Assembly: GCA_030490835.1 (NCBI GenBank)
Contig: CM059971.1
Coordinates: 98,174,595-98,238,594, forward strand
Direction: 5' to 3'
DNA from: Annona cherimola
Lineage: Eukaryota; Streptophyta; Magnoliopsida; Magnoliales; Annonaceae
DNA length: 64,000 bases
The notes below the pieces were generated by a model, which was given only the letters and a program-made list of their open reading frames with translations, was not told the DNA's origin and did not search any database. Below, one piece after another: positions 12,935-25,901 of this stretch. How positions within the stretch are numbered: the first letter of the stretch is position 1; each line of letters starts with the position of its first letter. Position numbers and translations under genes: made by a program.

Positions 12935-14600
12935 CTTCGTCAAACACAACTTCGTCAATCCAAATCGTTGCACCAATTTCCACGGAATACGTACACTCCA
13001 CATCTTCATCAGAAGATGACCTGGATTCGTTTTCCAGTCCCCCCTCGTCTCCATTTGTTGCGGTTTTTACTCTTTTACTTTTCTGAAAAAACTCAGGACG
13101 GGATTCATACTTCATGATCAATATTAATCATGATGCGGCGCATAAAGAAAGTTAACGTTGGCATGTCCGTAGGAATCAGCAACGGTTTTGTTCTTGCGAC
13201 CTTGCTACGCAATTGTTGCCAATTTCAAATCCACAGCACGGCTTCCCAGCCAATTCGATTGGAAATTCGTTGTTATATGGATATATTGCTGGATATAAAC
13301 ACAAATTTTTTGACGACATCGATGAATTTTCTTTTACCAACGCCAAATTTGTCTTTTAAGATCCTGGCCCATTTAGGTGGCAAAGCAGCAAAAGATAATG
13401 ATGATTATTAACAAAATGAGAAATGATGATTATTAACAAAATGAGAAATGATTCGGTGATATTTTTATGTTTAAAACACTGGAGCCGAGAATCGAGGCCG
13501 GGGCGCTAGTCTTTCTAACTCCAAATCCATTGTAAGCTTGCTGTGTGGGCTTTCATCTCCGTCTCATTACTTGACATTACAACAAAAGCGTGGCGTTCTC
13601 TCTCTTTGCCTACAATAACAACCAAAACAAATCAATACACTTATAGATATTGAGTTTAGATGACTAAAATCATAAAACCACATAATTTCATATCAAATTA
13701 AACTAAAAATACATAAAATTTAAACGCAATGCATGAAATGCAAAATTAAGTAAAAATTGTGCAAATTCACAAAATTCTCTTAGATTAACATTCAAAACAA
13801 GTCTAAAATAAGTCATGACAATTCACGTTTTTTCTAGTTGTCGATAGACTCCCACTAAACATACTAAGAGACAAAACTCCCGCCTAATCAACCGGAAGAC
13901 AAAAACTCATACCATCATTTGAACCTAGGTGCACTACTTAGTAGCCCCCAAAGTTACCAAATGGGCACTATCTGGTTGGTTGGATTCAGTGATAATTAAT
14001 AATGCATTTTCTAGAAAATTTTAACACAATTAATTTACTTATTGGTGTCTTTGTTCCAAACATCTATAAAAATTTGTCAATAATAAAAAAAATTAAGATT
14101 GTCCGTTGGCAAAACTATTTATTATATAACTAATGATCATGATTTTCATTTAAAATAATGGCTTGAGGTGAGGTTAATCTAATTTTGATCTTGTTTTTAT
14201 ACTATATATTTGTAACGTGGGCTAGAAAATTTAAACTTTTAAGCTTCTTTATAAGAATGAATATTTAGTTGTCACAAAGTACAGTCTGTTATTTAATAGT
14301 TAATCTCATAACAGTCAGCTTGGTCAGAATTTTCTACTTTCAAGCACGGCATTTTAACTAACAGAATATAATAGGATGGATATATTTGGAATATTTATCA
14401 AAGATACCAGATATACTTGTCATTTTTGAAAATTGGCTTGTATTTTTAGGTATTAAAAATAATAAAAATTAATTTAAAAAAGCAAGCGGCAGACGACTCC
14501 CATTGTCCAATCAGATGTTTAATAGTGGTAGATTTAAGTAGTATGAACGAAAATGCAGTTAAATCGAGAAATACACAACATATTGACAAATTATAACTTA
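12935..14600. other. Intergenic, no gene seen
   Basis: AT-rich spacer. A 26-bp direct tandem repeat (GATGATTATTAACAAAATGA type) occurs twice at about 13397-13448. Open frames at 12895-13086 and 13130-13411 show no recognisable family. Confidence 0.5.
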
Positions 14601-14603
14601 TAT

Positions 14604-14860
14604 GGTTTAGAAAATGATAAAATTTTTGATAAAAATTTATAATGTGAAAGTTTTTTAAATGGGAGAAATGATGCAATATGATAAGAGTAAGGATGAAGAG
14701 TAGTCAAAATAAAGTTAAAATAAATAAGTTAATTTTATAAACAGTTGTGTAAAAACGATTAAAAAGTAGAGTAATTATAAGAATAAATAAAGAAATATTT
14801 TTTTTTAAAATAGTTATAAAGAGCCAAAAATGTTAATTTAAAAAAGGTTTATGAATAAAG
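14604..14860. mobile_element. Tourist-like MITE, degenerate
   Basis: Internal sequence matches the window's Tourist-like family (ATAATAAGAGTAAGGATGAAG and AAAGTTAAAATAAATAAGTT blocks). Termini are eroded and no target duplication is clear. Confidence 0.55.
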
Positions 14861-14884
14861 AAACACGGGCTTTGGTTCAATGCT

Positions 14885-15095
14885 TCTGAGTGTACTTTAT
14901 CTATTTTTTTATTTTTTTCAAAAAATTTTCACAGAAATGTTAATAATATGCCATTGATTTTTAAAAATTCGAAATAAATATCTAAAAATCTCCAAAAATA
15001 AGTAAAAAACTATACACATATTAAATATACTTACATTAACATTTTTGTAAAATTCTTTTGAAAAAAATAAAAAAAATAGGTATGAACGGGAGCCC
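14885..15095. repeat. Half of a foldback miniature element
   Basis: It contains the GCCATTGATTTTTAAAAATT block, a variant of the TCCAAAAATGGTAAAA core, and a TATTAAATATACTTACATTA tail. All of these are also seen in the foldback element at 52.7-53.0 kb. Only one arm is recognisable. It abuts the poly(T) end of the LINE. Confidence 0.45.
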
Positions 15096-15262
15096 AAGAA
15101 ACACTCTCTTTTTTTTTTGATAAAAGGAGGAGTCACTCTAACCCTATTCCCCAGCATCATTGTAGGGATTAAGGGTAGAGTAATCCGAGTTTTTCATAGC
15201 CAAAAAAAATGTCTATACAGATTTTGTCACAAGTAGCCTGAGGGGGGTAGTCCCACTAGCAC

Positions 15263-16773
15263 AACTGAATCGCAAAAGAATTCAAAACCACTTCGGCAAG
15301 GGAATGGGCAACTTCATTTCCTTGCCGAAGAACGTGGTGTACAGAGAAAGAAACGACATCCCTTAGAATGGCCTTGATTTCGTCAATAACGTAGCCCACA
15401 TGAGAGGAGATTGGGATATTGTTGGACAGATAGTTACATAGTGTGAGCGAATCAGTTTCAACCTGAGCGCAGAAAGCGTTAATTTAAATGGCCCATCTCA
15501 ACCCAAGCAGAAAAGCCGTAGCCTCCATGAATAACGGATCCCTTACTCCCGCCTGCCTCCAACCCTTAGCTGCCACAAAATAGCCTCTAGAGTTCCTGAT
15601 TACTGCTGCACAAGCAAAAGAACCCATATTCCCATGAGTTCGCGCATCGACATTAATCTTCACGAATCCCTCCGGTGGCATAGTCCACCGATGCACCAAT
15701 GGCCCGTCCAAAATGCTCGATTGCACCAGCGAGGGAGCATCCCGAAGCTGGTGAAGAAACTCCCTGCACCAAGCGATTGTGTCCAAGAAATTTGGCTGCA
15801 AACCTTCCTCCCCGAACTTGTTCCTCATATACCATATTCTCCAGCAACACAAGATGAATAGAGTAAGGTCGTGAATCCTGTTATCCTTCACAAGAGTCTC
15901 AAATATCTTCCCCACTGTAGCCCCCAACTCCGTAACCCTAGCCGCCCTTTGACAGATCCCTTCAGTTCTTTCGCACCTCAGGAACAGATGGTTTGCGTCC
16001 TCAGGCGCCCGTTTACATAAGATACAACAAGGGTCCACGCCCATGCCCCGTTTATTAAGATTAAGTAAAGTCGGGATAACATTTAAAAGAAGTCTCCAAC
16101 CAAAAATTAATATCTTACTTGGAAGTTTCATTCGCCATAATGCCTTATAACAGCCCAGAAAGGAAGGGTTATCAATATCTGAAGCCAGCAGCCTGTATGC
16201 CGATTTAACCGTGTACCTTCCGTGAGGCTCGTGCTTCCAAAAAATATAGTCAGTCGTGGACCCATTGGGAGGGGGAATCCTATTAACCAACTGCCAAGTA
16301 GATTCCCCCGCTGCCGCAATCACCCTGTCTCTAATCCATGAGTTTGCAGTTCTATTGATGAAGTGACACACCCTTACATCCTCCGGGATCGAGTAAGGAA
16401 GGGGTCCCGCCTTCACAATCACAGAATCTAACCAACTGTCTCCAAAAAATTTTACCCTCGAACCATCGCCGATTCTCCACATGCAGCCACTTTGTATGAC
16501 ATCCCGCGCCTTTAGCACACTTCTCCAAGTATATGAGTCCGTAGACTTCACCTTACACTTCCAAATATCAGAGTTTGGGAAGTATCGGGCCTTGAGAACT
16601 CTGTGGCATAAGGATGTGGTGCACGAGACCAATCTCCACACTTGCTTTGCCAGGAACGCACAATTGAACTTGTGAAAGTCTCTAAATCCCATACCCCCCG
16701 CCCGCTTTGGTTTGCACATATCTTCCCATGCCACCCAGCTCATCTTCCTATTTCCATTCTTTTTTCCCTCCAA
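15263..16773 (-). pseudogene. LINE zf-RVT and RNase H region
   Basis: The open part (15484-16773, 429 codons) begins SWVAWEDMCKPKRAGGMGFRD, the linker typical of plant LINEs. It continues through the cysteine-rich zf-RVT (DPCCILCKRAPEDANHLFLRC) into RNase H (KINVDARTH, then FMEATAFLLGLRWA). A TAA at 15484-15486 interrupts RNase H. Without a frame change, the domain then continues through VETDS to a TAG near 15261. The acidic residues expected of RNase H (Asp, Glu, Asp) are visible. Apart from that one nonsense codon and the upstream frameshift, the copy is well preserved. Confidence 0.85.
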
Positions 16774-17395
16774 AATTTGCTAAGCATCCCATTAATGTCC
16801 CAACAGAAAGATCTTGGTAGAAGGAAGATAGTTATAGCGTAGTAAGGAATAGCCTGCGCAACCGCCTTGATTAGAACCTCCTTACCTCCCCACGACAATA
16901 GCTTTCCTTTCCACCCTTGAATCCTTTTCCAAATTCGTTCTTTGAGATCAGAAAAGATTCCCACCTTGGATCTTCCGACCCAAGCTGGGAGGCCCAAATA
17001 TTTGTGAAAGTCGTTTCCACCCGACCCCAACAAGCGGATCATCTCCCCCCTAGCACTGTCATCCATGTTTGCACTGAAGAAGGCGGCAGTCTTATCGACA
17101 TTTACCTTTTGGCCCGATGAAGCCGCATATTGGTTGAGAGTATCCAAAAAATTCCTCAAGTCCCTTTCGTCCGCCCGAATGAAGATGATTGCATCATCCG
17201 CGAACATCAGATGAGTGATCGTAGGGCCATGCGCATTGAGTTTGATGCCACGGATAGAACCCCTGGTGACTGCGTGAGATATGAGTGCAGAGAGCCCCTC
17301 CGCACATATTAGGAACAGATACGGAGACGGAGGGTCCCCTTGGCACAATCGCCATTGAGGATTGAAAAATGAGGATTTGAATCCATTCACGCTCT
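16740..17395 (-). pseudogene. LINE reverse transcriptase, C-terminal part
   Basis: About 216 codons of a LINE reverse transcriptase start from the motif-4 region (NGFKSSFFNPQ, then CQGDPPSPYLFLICAEGL). The catalytic MFADDAIIF motif is intact near 17200. The conserved GLRQGDPLSP block is altered to RLCQGDPPSP. The frame stops near 16740; coding resemblance continues in another frame from about 16773, which indicates one frameshift between them. The endonuclease and the first half of RT are missing. Confidence 0.85.
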
Positions 17396-18361
17396 CTTAA
17401 ATGAGACGCTATTTGCAGATTGATTACAACTTAGATGAATACAGATGATTGATAGATGCGGAAACCAAGGGGCGGTCTCGTGAATATCCAACAGAAACCC
17501 CACGTGAAGTCGCCTCTCTGGCCCTAGCAACGCGGTTCCCTTGGGAGTATCATTTTTGCATCGTGATATTAATGCCAGAATCTGGACCATCAGATTCGAT
17601 CCGAGAAAACACGAAAAATAAATGATAGATTTGAGTCATTCAAAAGAAGCCTAAAAAGATGCAGGGGAGAGGAAGTGGGGTTGTTTTTTCAGACAGCTTT
17701 TGGCAATCCCAACCGTTCATTTGTTACCCATCCCCAACTAGTACTGAAGCCGTGTAAATGATATACTATCCACCCACGGTACAAAAAAGAGGCATGATCG
17801 TGTTAGATCGGAAAGCCGATCAGCCTGATCTCTGTCTAACACTGGCGTAATTTCGTAAATATCAATGGGATGCAACAAACAACCACCGGCCGCTTGCCGA
17901 CGGCAGGCAAACGTTAGCAGTTGTCCTCGCCCGGTACTCAGTCGGCGGAGCAGACGAGTGGGGAGCGAACAAAGTGTTTTCGAAATACTCGTCATCCTCT
18001 CTGTTTCAGGCTTTCAGCTAGACGGCAGTTTAGCTTACCATGCGTCAGCTGAGGGCCGTACATCCCGACCGTCCAATTAACGTTCCCATCGATGTTGTGA
18101 AAAAATGGCTGACTTTGTAGTTCTTCGCCGTCCATCAACCACCACCTGTCAAGTCTGTGACTTCCGTCTTTTTCGTCTGCATTTCGATCTTCAAATAGAC
18201 ACCGCTTTTAATTATTTCTTTAATTAAAAGAAATTTACTTTAAATTTTAAAATGCTGTTATCTAACTTTAAAATTTAGTTTTTGCAAATATCCAAACTAA
18301 AAGTTAAAAATCCAATGAGCTACATCAGATACTTATTCTGCAAATATATTTAATTTAGTTA
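17396..18361. other. Intergenic, no gene seen
   Basis: Mixed composition, more GC-rich at 17.7-18.1 kb, with short open frames of no recognisable family. It could include an old promoter or transposon remnant, but nothing supports a call. Confidence 0.45.
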
Positions 18362-18649
18362 TGATGTGTTTGACTATACCCGCAACTTTTAAAATCAAAT
18401 TTTTTCAATCTAAAATTTTAAATCTCAACATTTGTTCTATTTTTAAATTTTTTTTTACGTCTTTTTATACAACTATCATACTTTCAACTATTTTTATATA
18501 ACTATTCATGTAATTAACCTATCTATTTTAACTTTATTTTATTTTCTCCACATTATTACCCATATTGTATATTATTTTCTCCCATTTGAAAATATTTTAC
18601 GCACAAAAAAAATTTCTTCTAAAAATTTTATCACTTCCTAAACATACAG
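18362..18649. mobile_element. Tourist-like MITE
   Basis: A 288-bp copy with ends TGATGTGTTTGAC and CCTAAACATACAG, flanked by TTA (18359-18361 and 18650-18652). The internal CTATCTATTTTAACTTTATT block identifies the family. Confidence 0.7.
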
Positions 18650-20125
18650 TTAATGTGAACCTAAATCTAATTACTTTTAATATATTTCATGTACTTTTCT
18701 ATTATAATAAAAAAACTTAACATCAACTAGATTAATTTCACGCCAATGAAATTGTAGACGTTTTCATAAAAATAATTTTAGAAAATATATTTCTAATAAA
18801 AATACTAAAAAATAACTTTAAAATATGAAAGTTCAATAGATATGTTTGGGAAGATGAAGTTTAAAAATTTGAAACATTGTTTCATCTTATTATGATATAA
18901 AATACCAAAAAGTTTTAAAGGTAATTTATTGTTTTTAAGAATATTTTTTTGATTAATTTGTTTAATTTGATGTATTTAACATTATTGTAACGGAATTTCA
19001 TTTTGTTTTTTGTAATGTAGAAATTTACTATTAAAATTTTATTATAATAAAAAATGCATGAAGTACATTGAAAATATTTAATTTTTTAATTTTTAGAAAT
19101 TATTTTTCACAGTAAGTAAATTAGGGGTATTTGAAAAATAATTATGTGTTTGCTTAGTTGGTTTTTTTTTTATCTTGTGATTTGGTTTTTTATAAAAGAA
19201 ATTCTGAAGCTTTCAAATTGAGCAAAAATAACTTTGGATATTTTTGTCGAATGAAAATTACAAACTTTTTTACTTCATTTGCTTAGTTTTATTTTTACAA
19301 AATTCAAAACTTTCGAAAATTATGTTTGAAAATTTAAGTAGGTAAACTTAGAAAATTATGTTTGAAAATCCAATTAGTTTTCGAAACATTCTTTCTTCCT
19401 TCATTCCACCCCCAAGTTGCAAATTTGTTATTCGAACATCTTAAATTTTCAATGCATTTAGGAAATCCCCAAAAAAGAGTTTTACACCCAAACCATTTTT
19501 CCTCCATTTTTACTTTATTTTTTTTTACTTTTTGTAACTTTCTACACAGCTACTTTATTTTAAAAATCATTTATATATCTTTTCGTATATTTACCCTATC
19601 ATATTAATCATAATCTTTCATTTTTCAAAAACTTTTCAATCAAAATTTTTTCATCATTTTTTTCTTACTTCCCAGACCACCTTTTGTTTTTTCCGAAATT
19701 GTGAAATAATAAAATAGAGAATAAACAACCATGAGTAGCTATAATTAGATATATGGCTAAGTGGGCCACTCTCGTCATGCCATCCACAAAAAGTTTTGAA
19801 CCGGATAAATATTAAAAAATATAAAGGGTTCGGAATGGAATCATGTTGGCGGCCTAACTTGGTGTTGGTGGTCCACCTACGCGCAGTCGTGAAACAAGGC
19901 GATGACAGCTCTACTTCATCCATCTGAATTCGGAAAAAAAGAGGGAGGCACGTGCACGCAGATTCATTCTTCGACGGCAGTGACGCGTCCTATGTACACA
20001 CACCCCGGCACTCCACAGTCCATGCGCTTACCCAGTGCAGGCCGCGAGCGTGTCCGTTGGAGCCTTAGGTGGATCGAGAAATACAACAATCAAAGTCTTT
20101 GATATGCCGCATCTACTTCAAAATA
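18650..20125. other. AT-rich spacer with a decayed MITE
   Basis: Very AT-rich sequence without genes. A degenerate Tourist-like copy is likely at about 19470-19683 (TTTCAATCAAAATTTTTTCATC and a CTTCCCAGACCACCTTTT end). A more GC-rich patch at 19.9-20.1 kb shows nothing recognisable. Confidence 0.5.
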
Positions 20126-20129
20126 CAAA

Positions 20130-20336
20130 ACGCCCAATGATCATTACCGACTGGTCTGAAATTCTGTATTTAAAAATTCAAAATAAATATATATATATAT
20201 ATATCCAAAAATGGTAAAATTTGATTTATAGATTAAATATAACTAGATTAATATATTTATAAAAAAATATTTTTGAAAAAAAACAAAAAAAAATATTTTT
20301 TGACCGGTCTGAAATCATTGGTCGGAAAGGATCAGT
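20130..20336. mobile_element. Foldback miniature element
   Basis: An imperfect inverted repeat: CCAATGATCATTACCGACTG on the left, and CCGACCAATGATTTCAGACC on the right (minus strand). An internal (TA)n run is followed by CCAAAAATGGTAAAATTTGA. It belongs to the same loose family as the element at 4.14-4.45 kb. Boundaries are approximate. Confidence 0.55.
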
Positions 20337-20828
20337 GCTCATACAATACCACCTTTAAATTATAACAACACGTTTACATTCTTTCATCTTTGTAAAATAT
20401 TATTATAATAGAAGTGATATTTTGAATGGTTTAGATTATGAATTTAAGATTTTAAAATTAACATGTAAATCGAATGATTTCGTTACGTTGATTTGCACCT
20501 TTACTGCATTTGGCCGATAAACATTCGATTTGAACGAAATCTGACTTTTAATTAATTTTAAATGCATTGAGTAAATTGGATTTGCATTTAACCACAAAGT
20601 AGGCCAAGTGGAGGGCAATGCTGAAATTTTTGACGTTACGGACACAAAAGCAATGCCCCTTTAATTGTTGATAATACAAAAATCGTCTTTTATGTAAAAT
20701 TTAATAATGCAGTTTTATAACATAACAAAAAATCATGGTTTTAGAATGACCAACATCAATTGAAAATATTTATCTTTAAATGATGTCGGCTGTATATTTA
20801 ATTTTTTGTATCTTGACAATTTTTTTTA

Positions 20829-21108
20829 ACGTTTGTTTGGAAAGTGATAACATTTTTGAAAAAAAATTTCTAATGTAACAATTTTTGAGTTGATAAAAAA
20901 ATATGATACAATAGGGATAATGATGAAGAGTGGGAAAAATAAAATTAAAATAGATAAGTTAGTTGTATGAATAGTTATGTAGAAATAATTAAAAAGTAGA
21001 AGAATCATATAGGAAGTTAATAAATGATTTAAAAATAAGATAACTATGCAGAGCAAAAAAAATTTATATTAAAAAGTTTTAATTCGAAAACTTTCTGTAG
21101 TAAACAGA
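20829..21108. mobile_element. Tourist-like MITE
   Basis: It starts near ACGTTTGTTTGGAAAGTGAT and carries the AAAATTAAAATAGATAAGTT block, with a degenerate right end near 21108. No clear duplication. Confidence 0.6.
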
Positions 21109-21346
21109 CTAGCGCTGGCAAGGGTTTGATAACAACCCAAACTAATAACTGGGTGGAATATGGGGTTGACAAGCTGATTCCGTCAGACGACCACGGATTT
21201 TTTTCTTTTTTGAAGGTTTATTTTTGGAAGCTATACATTTACAATTCAAACATTCAAATTTTGTTCAATTTATCGTAATGAATTTTCACCAAATATAATT
21301 TAAAGGCATGTACTACTACACTATGAAAAATATTCTTTGACTTTTA

Positions 21347-21607
21347 TGGTGTATTTGGAAAGTGATAAACTTTTTAATAAAGAATTTTAATATAAAATTT
21401 TTTGAATTGATAGAAAAATGACATGATATAATAAGAATAATGATAAAGAATAAAGAAAATAAAGTTAAAATAGATAAGCTAGTGGTATAGATAATTATGT
21501 AAAAGTGATTAAAAATAGAGTAGTTGCATAAAAAAACATAAAAAAATGATTAAAAAATAAAATAATCATAGAGGATAAAAAATTTTAGAATTTTGCTAAA
21601 CATGCCC
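21347..21607. mobile_element. Tourist-like MITE
   Basis: Left end TGGTGTATTTGG preceded by TTA; right end GCTAAACATGCCC followed by TTC. The AAAGTTAAAATAGATAAGCT block is present. It is the second of two copies within 800 bases. Confidence 0.65.
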
Positions 21608-24600
21608 TTCAGCTGTCAAACGTTACAAAATAGATTTCTAAACTGACGGAGCACCATGGAGATCAATGGTCAGGATTCAAATGTTCTATTTTAATAATTT
21701 TTAAAAATCTTGCAAATTAATGACAGCGTGTAACCGCACAATTGAATTTACTGTGGAAGAGCTTCATAACGGGTGCCTGCCCGCTCCTCCAGTCACGTTC
21801 AGATCCATGCAACAGACCAAGTGGCGAGACAAGCCTCAAGCCAGGGCGGCACAGTGTGACGTGGATCCAGGCTTCGTGGACCCCACATTGTCTTTCGTCG
21901 CATTCAACGGCACGACGAGCGTCGAATCCGATGCATGCGACGTTCCAGATGTCAAAGTCAATACTTTCCCACATGCGCACACGTGCGCCAAAAGACGCTG
22001 AAAATTAATGGCTAACGAGTAACGGTACTCTTTTTTATTTATTTTAGGCGGATTTACATACTGGTAGGTGGTAACAACTTTGCCACATTGTAATTTTTTT
22101 TTACAGTTTAGTTAGTTATTTACAGGAGACGACTAAAATGTAAAGTTTAGGTCTTCTCAAGTCTCACCTAATTAATACTGCTCCATCTAATTAAAAGACC
22201 AAAATTTTCTCCGACGAAGTATTAATAGCAAAATCCCTGTAGTCTTGTTCTTCCGCGCAACGGAGATTGCAAATCGGAGGTTTGGATTTTAAATGCAAGA
22301 TTGTTGATTTGCATGTGTCATTCGATCCACACTACTAACTAATTTTCTCAATTTAAATCAATCAACGTGTTCACAGGATCTAAAAGAACAAAACATCTTA
22401 TTCTAATTAGCTCAATTTAGACTCAAATCATTAACCTGACTTCGATACGCTAGATTTTCATGGAAAGAGTACTATCGTTGACCGTGGAAAGAGGACGGGG
22501 TTTATTAAGAAAAATTTGTCCACTAGTTAGCTGGGGTAGAAAAAGAAACGCCGGCGATCTTATAAGCGGCGAAAAAAAATATTTATAGCGTTGATTTAGA
22601 TAAAAATATATTTTTTAATAAACGTGTAGTCTAGAGTTGGACTACTCTTTCTTTAAATTTTGATAAATTGAATAGTAAAATTTATTTCTTTGTTTTAACT
22701 TAATTTTTGAAAATAAATAAAATGGGCATGGCTAGGCTAAGTACGTGCGTCTGCCCATTGTATTGATTTTTTAAAATTTAAAAATGGTCGAATTTTTACA
22801 TAAAATGAGATCTAAATAAAAACTAATACATATATAAAAAAAGAAAGAAATTAAGGACAATTCGTCCACTAATTAACTAGGATAGAAAAAGAAATCACCG
22901 CATCTTGATTGTCATGAAATTCAGCAGCCTCGTGTCCGTAAGACTTTTAACGGGTTGTTGCAGGGGCTTCGAGCTCGAGGGCAGCCATAATGGAATCCTA
23001 TGCTCTTCTGTTAAAGATTTTTCACAAGTTATTTTCTTAAACATTGCTGCAATTTATCTTTTCTTCGTCAGATTCCATCTGGCAGAAAAAAAAAAAAAAA
23101 TCTTTTGAGCATCTGACAGCATTTTCTTAAATAGCAATCATGGTTCCACATTTGAGTAATGTGTATTATAATTAAACTTCCCAATGCCAAGTTGTATTTG
23201 TTTATTTTATACGATGACAGAAGATGACTACTGTAGCAGTACTATTTCCAACGAAGTAATTTTTCTTCGGTGGCGAAACAGCATTTATTCGTCTGGAACA
23301 TGCTGCCAAATAAAGCTTAAGACGATCCAAGGGTTACAATTTCCTCGTAGACGCGTGGACCACAATTTGAACGATTTTGATTGAGTAATCATCCAACTTG
23401 TGGCTCTGTGAGTCGTTTGGCTCCACTGCAGGCTGCAGCAGGCGACGTTATTCGAATAGCGCTGTTGCTGGCTTGGTGCTCTGCTGACCGTCCATTCACA
23501 CGCCTGCCAGTGCAAAGGCCAGACGCGTCTTCCAATCCAGCTGTAGCCTGTATGGTTGGTGGTAGTATCCACTTTTCAATGCATCCAATCGTAGCCATCC
23601 AAATTGAAACTGGCTCAAGGGAGACACGGCAAAACGCGTGGTGGACCCGGAGGCCATCCATCTTTTACATGGAGGAATGGGTCGAGCTTTTTTATCAGCT
23701 GGCGATTGATAGAGAAGGTTGTGGGGAGCGTCACAAATCCAGACCATGCTCTGCTCTGCATGATGAAGGCTTCATGGGTTGGTACCAAAGATACGATGGG
23801 ACCATGGCAATTCCGTTGGAAAATGCTGGCCCTGGCAATTCCGTTTCAACTCAAAGATAATAAAGAATCTCGAAAGCGCCCATGTGATTGTCTGGACTCT
23901 AGAGGGAGTTGGGTCCGAAATTCTTAGTATTATTGAAATGGAGATCGATGCCTGGCATTGAAAGAGAAATAATGAGCAGAGCATCAGAGGCTCAACTCAG
24001 AAGTCAAAGTAAGCCACGACCCGAAATCTCACTTTTCCTATACTATTACATGGAACCAGGGAATAGATGAACTGGGGTCCACAACTAAGTTGCTCCTTCC
24101 ATAATTTCGACTGCGGGTCCCACCATACTTCGTTTTGAAGGCTGTCCAGGACACGTCCTCTTGCTCTAGAAGTTCCGAGGGCTCAAAAATCATAGCCTCC
24201 CCCCCCCACTGCCCCAGCCTCAGACCATCTGCATCCAGCTCAATGGAGGCCTTATTGGAATGATGCGCGGTAGGGCCTTTAGCTCATTTTTTAGTCTTCG
24301 CTTCCGGCGACAGGTTGACGAGTGTTGAAGAAGGAACATCCCGACTGAATTCATTGCATTCCATCCATTCATCTGCCAGAAATCAGAGCAAGTTGCTTTT
24401 TCTACTGTGACATTTATCTCAGATGACTAGTCAACTTAATTAGTGGATAGTAACTTCGTAGTAGGGATAATAACTCAAATCTATTATTAACTTTCTCATG
24501 TTAACTACTTCGTTATCCAAATATTAATAAAATCAGAGCAAGTTTTTCATTCGATTCCTGTGACTAGGCACAGGGGCATCTGATTGGAGCAAACGAGAAG

Positions 24601-25281
24601 ATTTTTATGCGTAAAAAGGATCATGCGGCAGTGGTACATTACCACCTAGCAATTAGCAGCTTGCGCACATTTCAGTCTTCTGGTGATGCTTCCATGCACA
24701 AAATGATACGTAGTGCTCCCACTTCAAGACAAAGTCCGTTATTCAGATGGTATTATTTCAACAATCTGATCTTAACACTCGGTAATGATAAGCTGCCAAA
24801 GGAATCATGGCGTACCCTTTTTATTATCTTCTCAACACTGCACGCATCACCGCAAGGGATCCACGGCCTGAAAACTTTGCACATGGGATGGATGATGTTT
24901 GGAGAATAAAGTTGGATGGTCCACGGGATATGAGGGTGTGTTATCAGCCGTAGAGCCCAAGTTGAAATCATGGTTTCTCAAACCAACCAGACATCTTGAA
25001 ATCAGAACCGTCACCTTTCATTTTGAAACGAGAACTGGCTACCCTACTTTTTGAGATGAGAACGGTCACCAGCTTTTTTGAAATTTTTTTTTATTTTGTT
25101 TTTGTTCTCCTTTTTTGAATTAAACAGGTATAAAAGAAAGAGAGTTGATGGGCCCCTGAAACGGCCAGCAGACTTGCCTTGGGGACTCTTGAAACAGCCC
25201 ATCTTTTTTCTTTGCATGGTTCTCTAATTGGGAAGTACAGATGACCTCTGGTAGCCTGCTTTAAGAAAGCTAGTTGCAACA
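21608..25281. other. Long intergenic region, no gene supported
   Basis: Patchy composition. GC-richer islands at 21.72-22.0 kb and 23.38-24.4 kb have overlapping short open frames on both strands but no recognisable domain. A diverged direct repeat (TCCACTAGTTAGCTGGGGTA type) occurs near 22515-22560 and 22868-22908, each followed by AGAAAAAGAAA. The open frames at 21.7, 23.4 and 24.6 kb look like chance frames. Confidence 0.5.
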
Positions 25282-25464
25282 ATGAACAAATTCCAGCTCA
25301 AGGCAATCAGGGGCATAAAGCAATGCAGTGGTAGGCATGTCATAAGTAAGATTAAGCTTGATCCTAATGATGCGAGATTCAACAGATGGTTGCTGGACCA
25401 ACTAGTGGTTGAGACAATCACATCTCATGCTGAGGGAATTGATTATGTCAAAATCGGATCATAA
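25282..25464 (+). CDS. Possible exon or gene fragment, unknown
   Basis: A 60-codon frame begins MNKFQLKAIRGIKQCSG and continues KIKLDPNDARFNRWLLDQLV before a TAA. Its composition (acidic, basic and aromatic residues in a soluble-helix pattern, few rare residues) looks more protein-like than the neighbouring frames. I do not recognise the family, and no partner exon was found nearby. It may be a fragment carried by a transposon or a chance frame. Confidence 0.2.
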   Translation: MNKFQLKAIRGIKQCSGRHVISKIKLDPNDARFNRWLLDQLVVETITSHAEGIDYVKIGS

Positions 25465-25901
25465 ATCATCTCGATTAAGCAGTGCAAGGCTGCAGTATAC
25501 CATCGGTGTCATCACACCGTACAAAGGGCCTTCTACAAGCATCTAGATTTCTAAGCATTTCAACTTAAGCATTTCAACTTCGTACGGACATGGCAACCAT
25601 ACTAAGCACTGATGGAGAATATTTGTAAAGGGAGTTATATAGACTATTTATCACTCCGGAACACAAAGATGAGTAGGAAATCCTGCTCGCAGTGAAGATG
25701 GTTGGTGTGGCAGTTGTACAGATCATGGCCACTGGAGGATTGTTCTCATGACAGGTAGTTGGAGCCAGTTAACAGAAAATGCTCTAATTTTCTCTTCCTT
25801 GATCCATGTAGGATGCCAATTCAATCCCGAGGAAATCTGACAACTGACGAGAAAGCCTTCCGTATGGACTTTCCAAGTAGCCGAAAGGGTATTGAGTTGC
25901 A

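Larger units (their letters stand above)
15109..17395 (-). mobile_element. 5'-truncated L1-type LINE with RNase H
   Basis: A non-LTR retrotransposon copy on the minus strand. It begins abruptly inside the reverse transcriptase near 17395 and ends in a poly(A) tail, seen as T10-T12 on the plus strand at about 15109-15120. 5' truncation is usual for LINEs. Downstream of RT come the zinc-binding (zf-RVT) region and a C-terminal RNase H domain, as in plant L1 elements. A clear target duplication was not found; CTCTCTT occurs at both ends but is low-complexity. Confidence 0.88.

Noticed and set aside
21720..22008. Overlapping 87-93-codon frames in a GC-rich island
   Set aside because: Three overlapping frames on both strands with no domain; probably chance or an old repeat.
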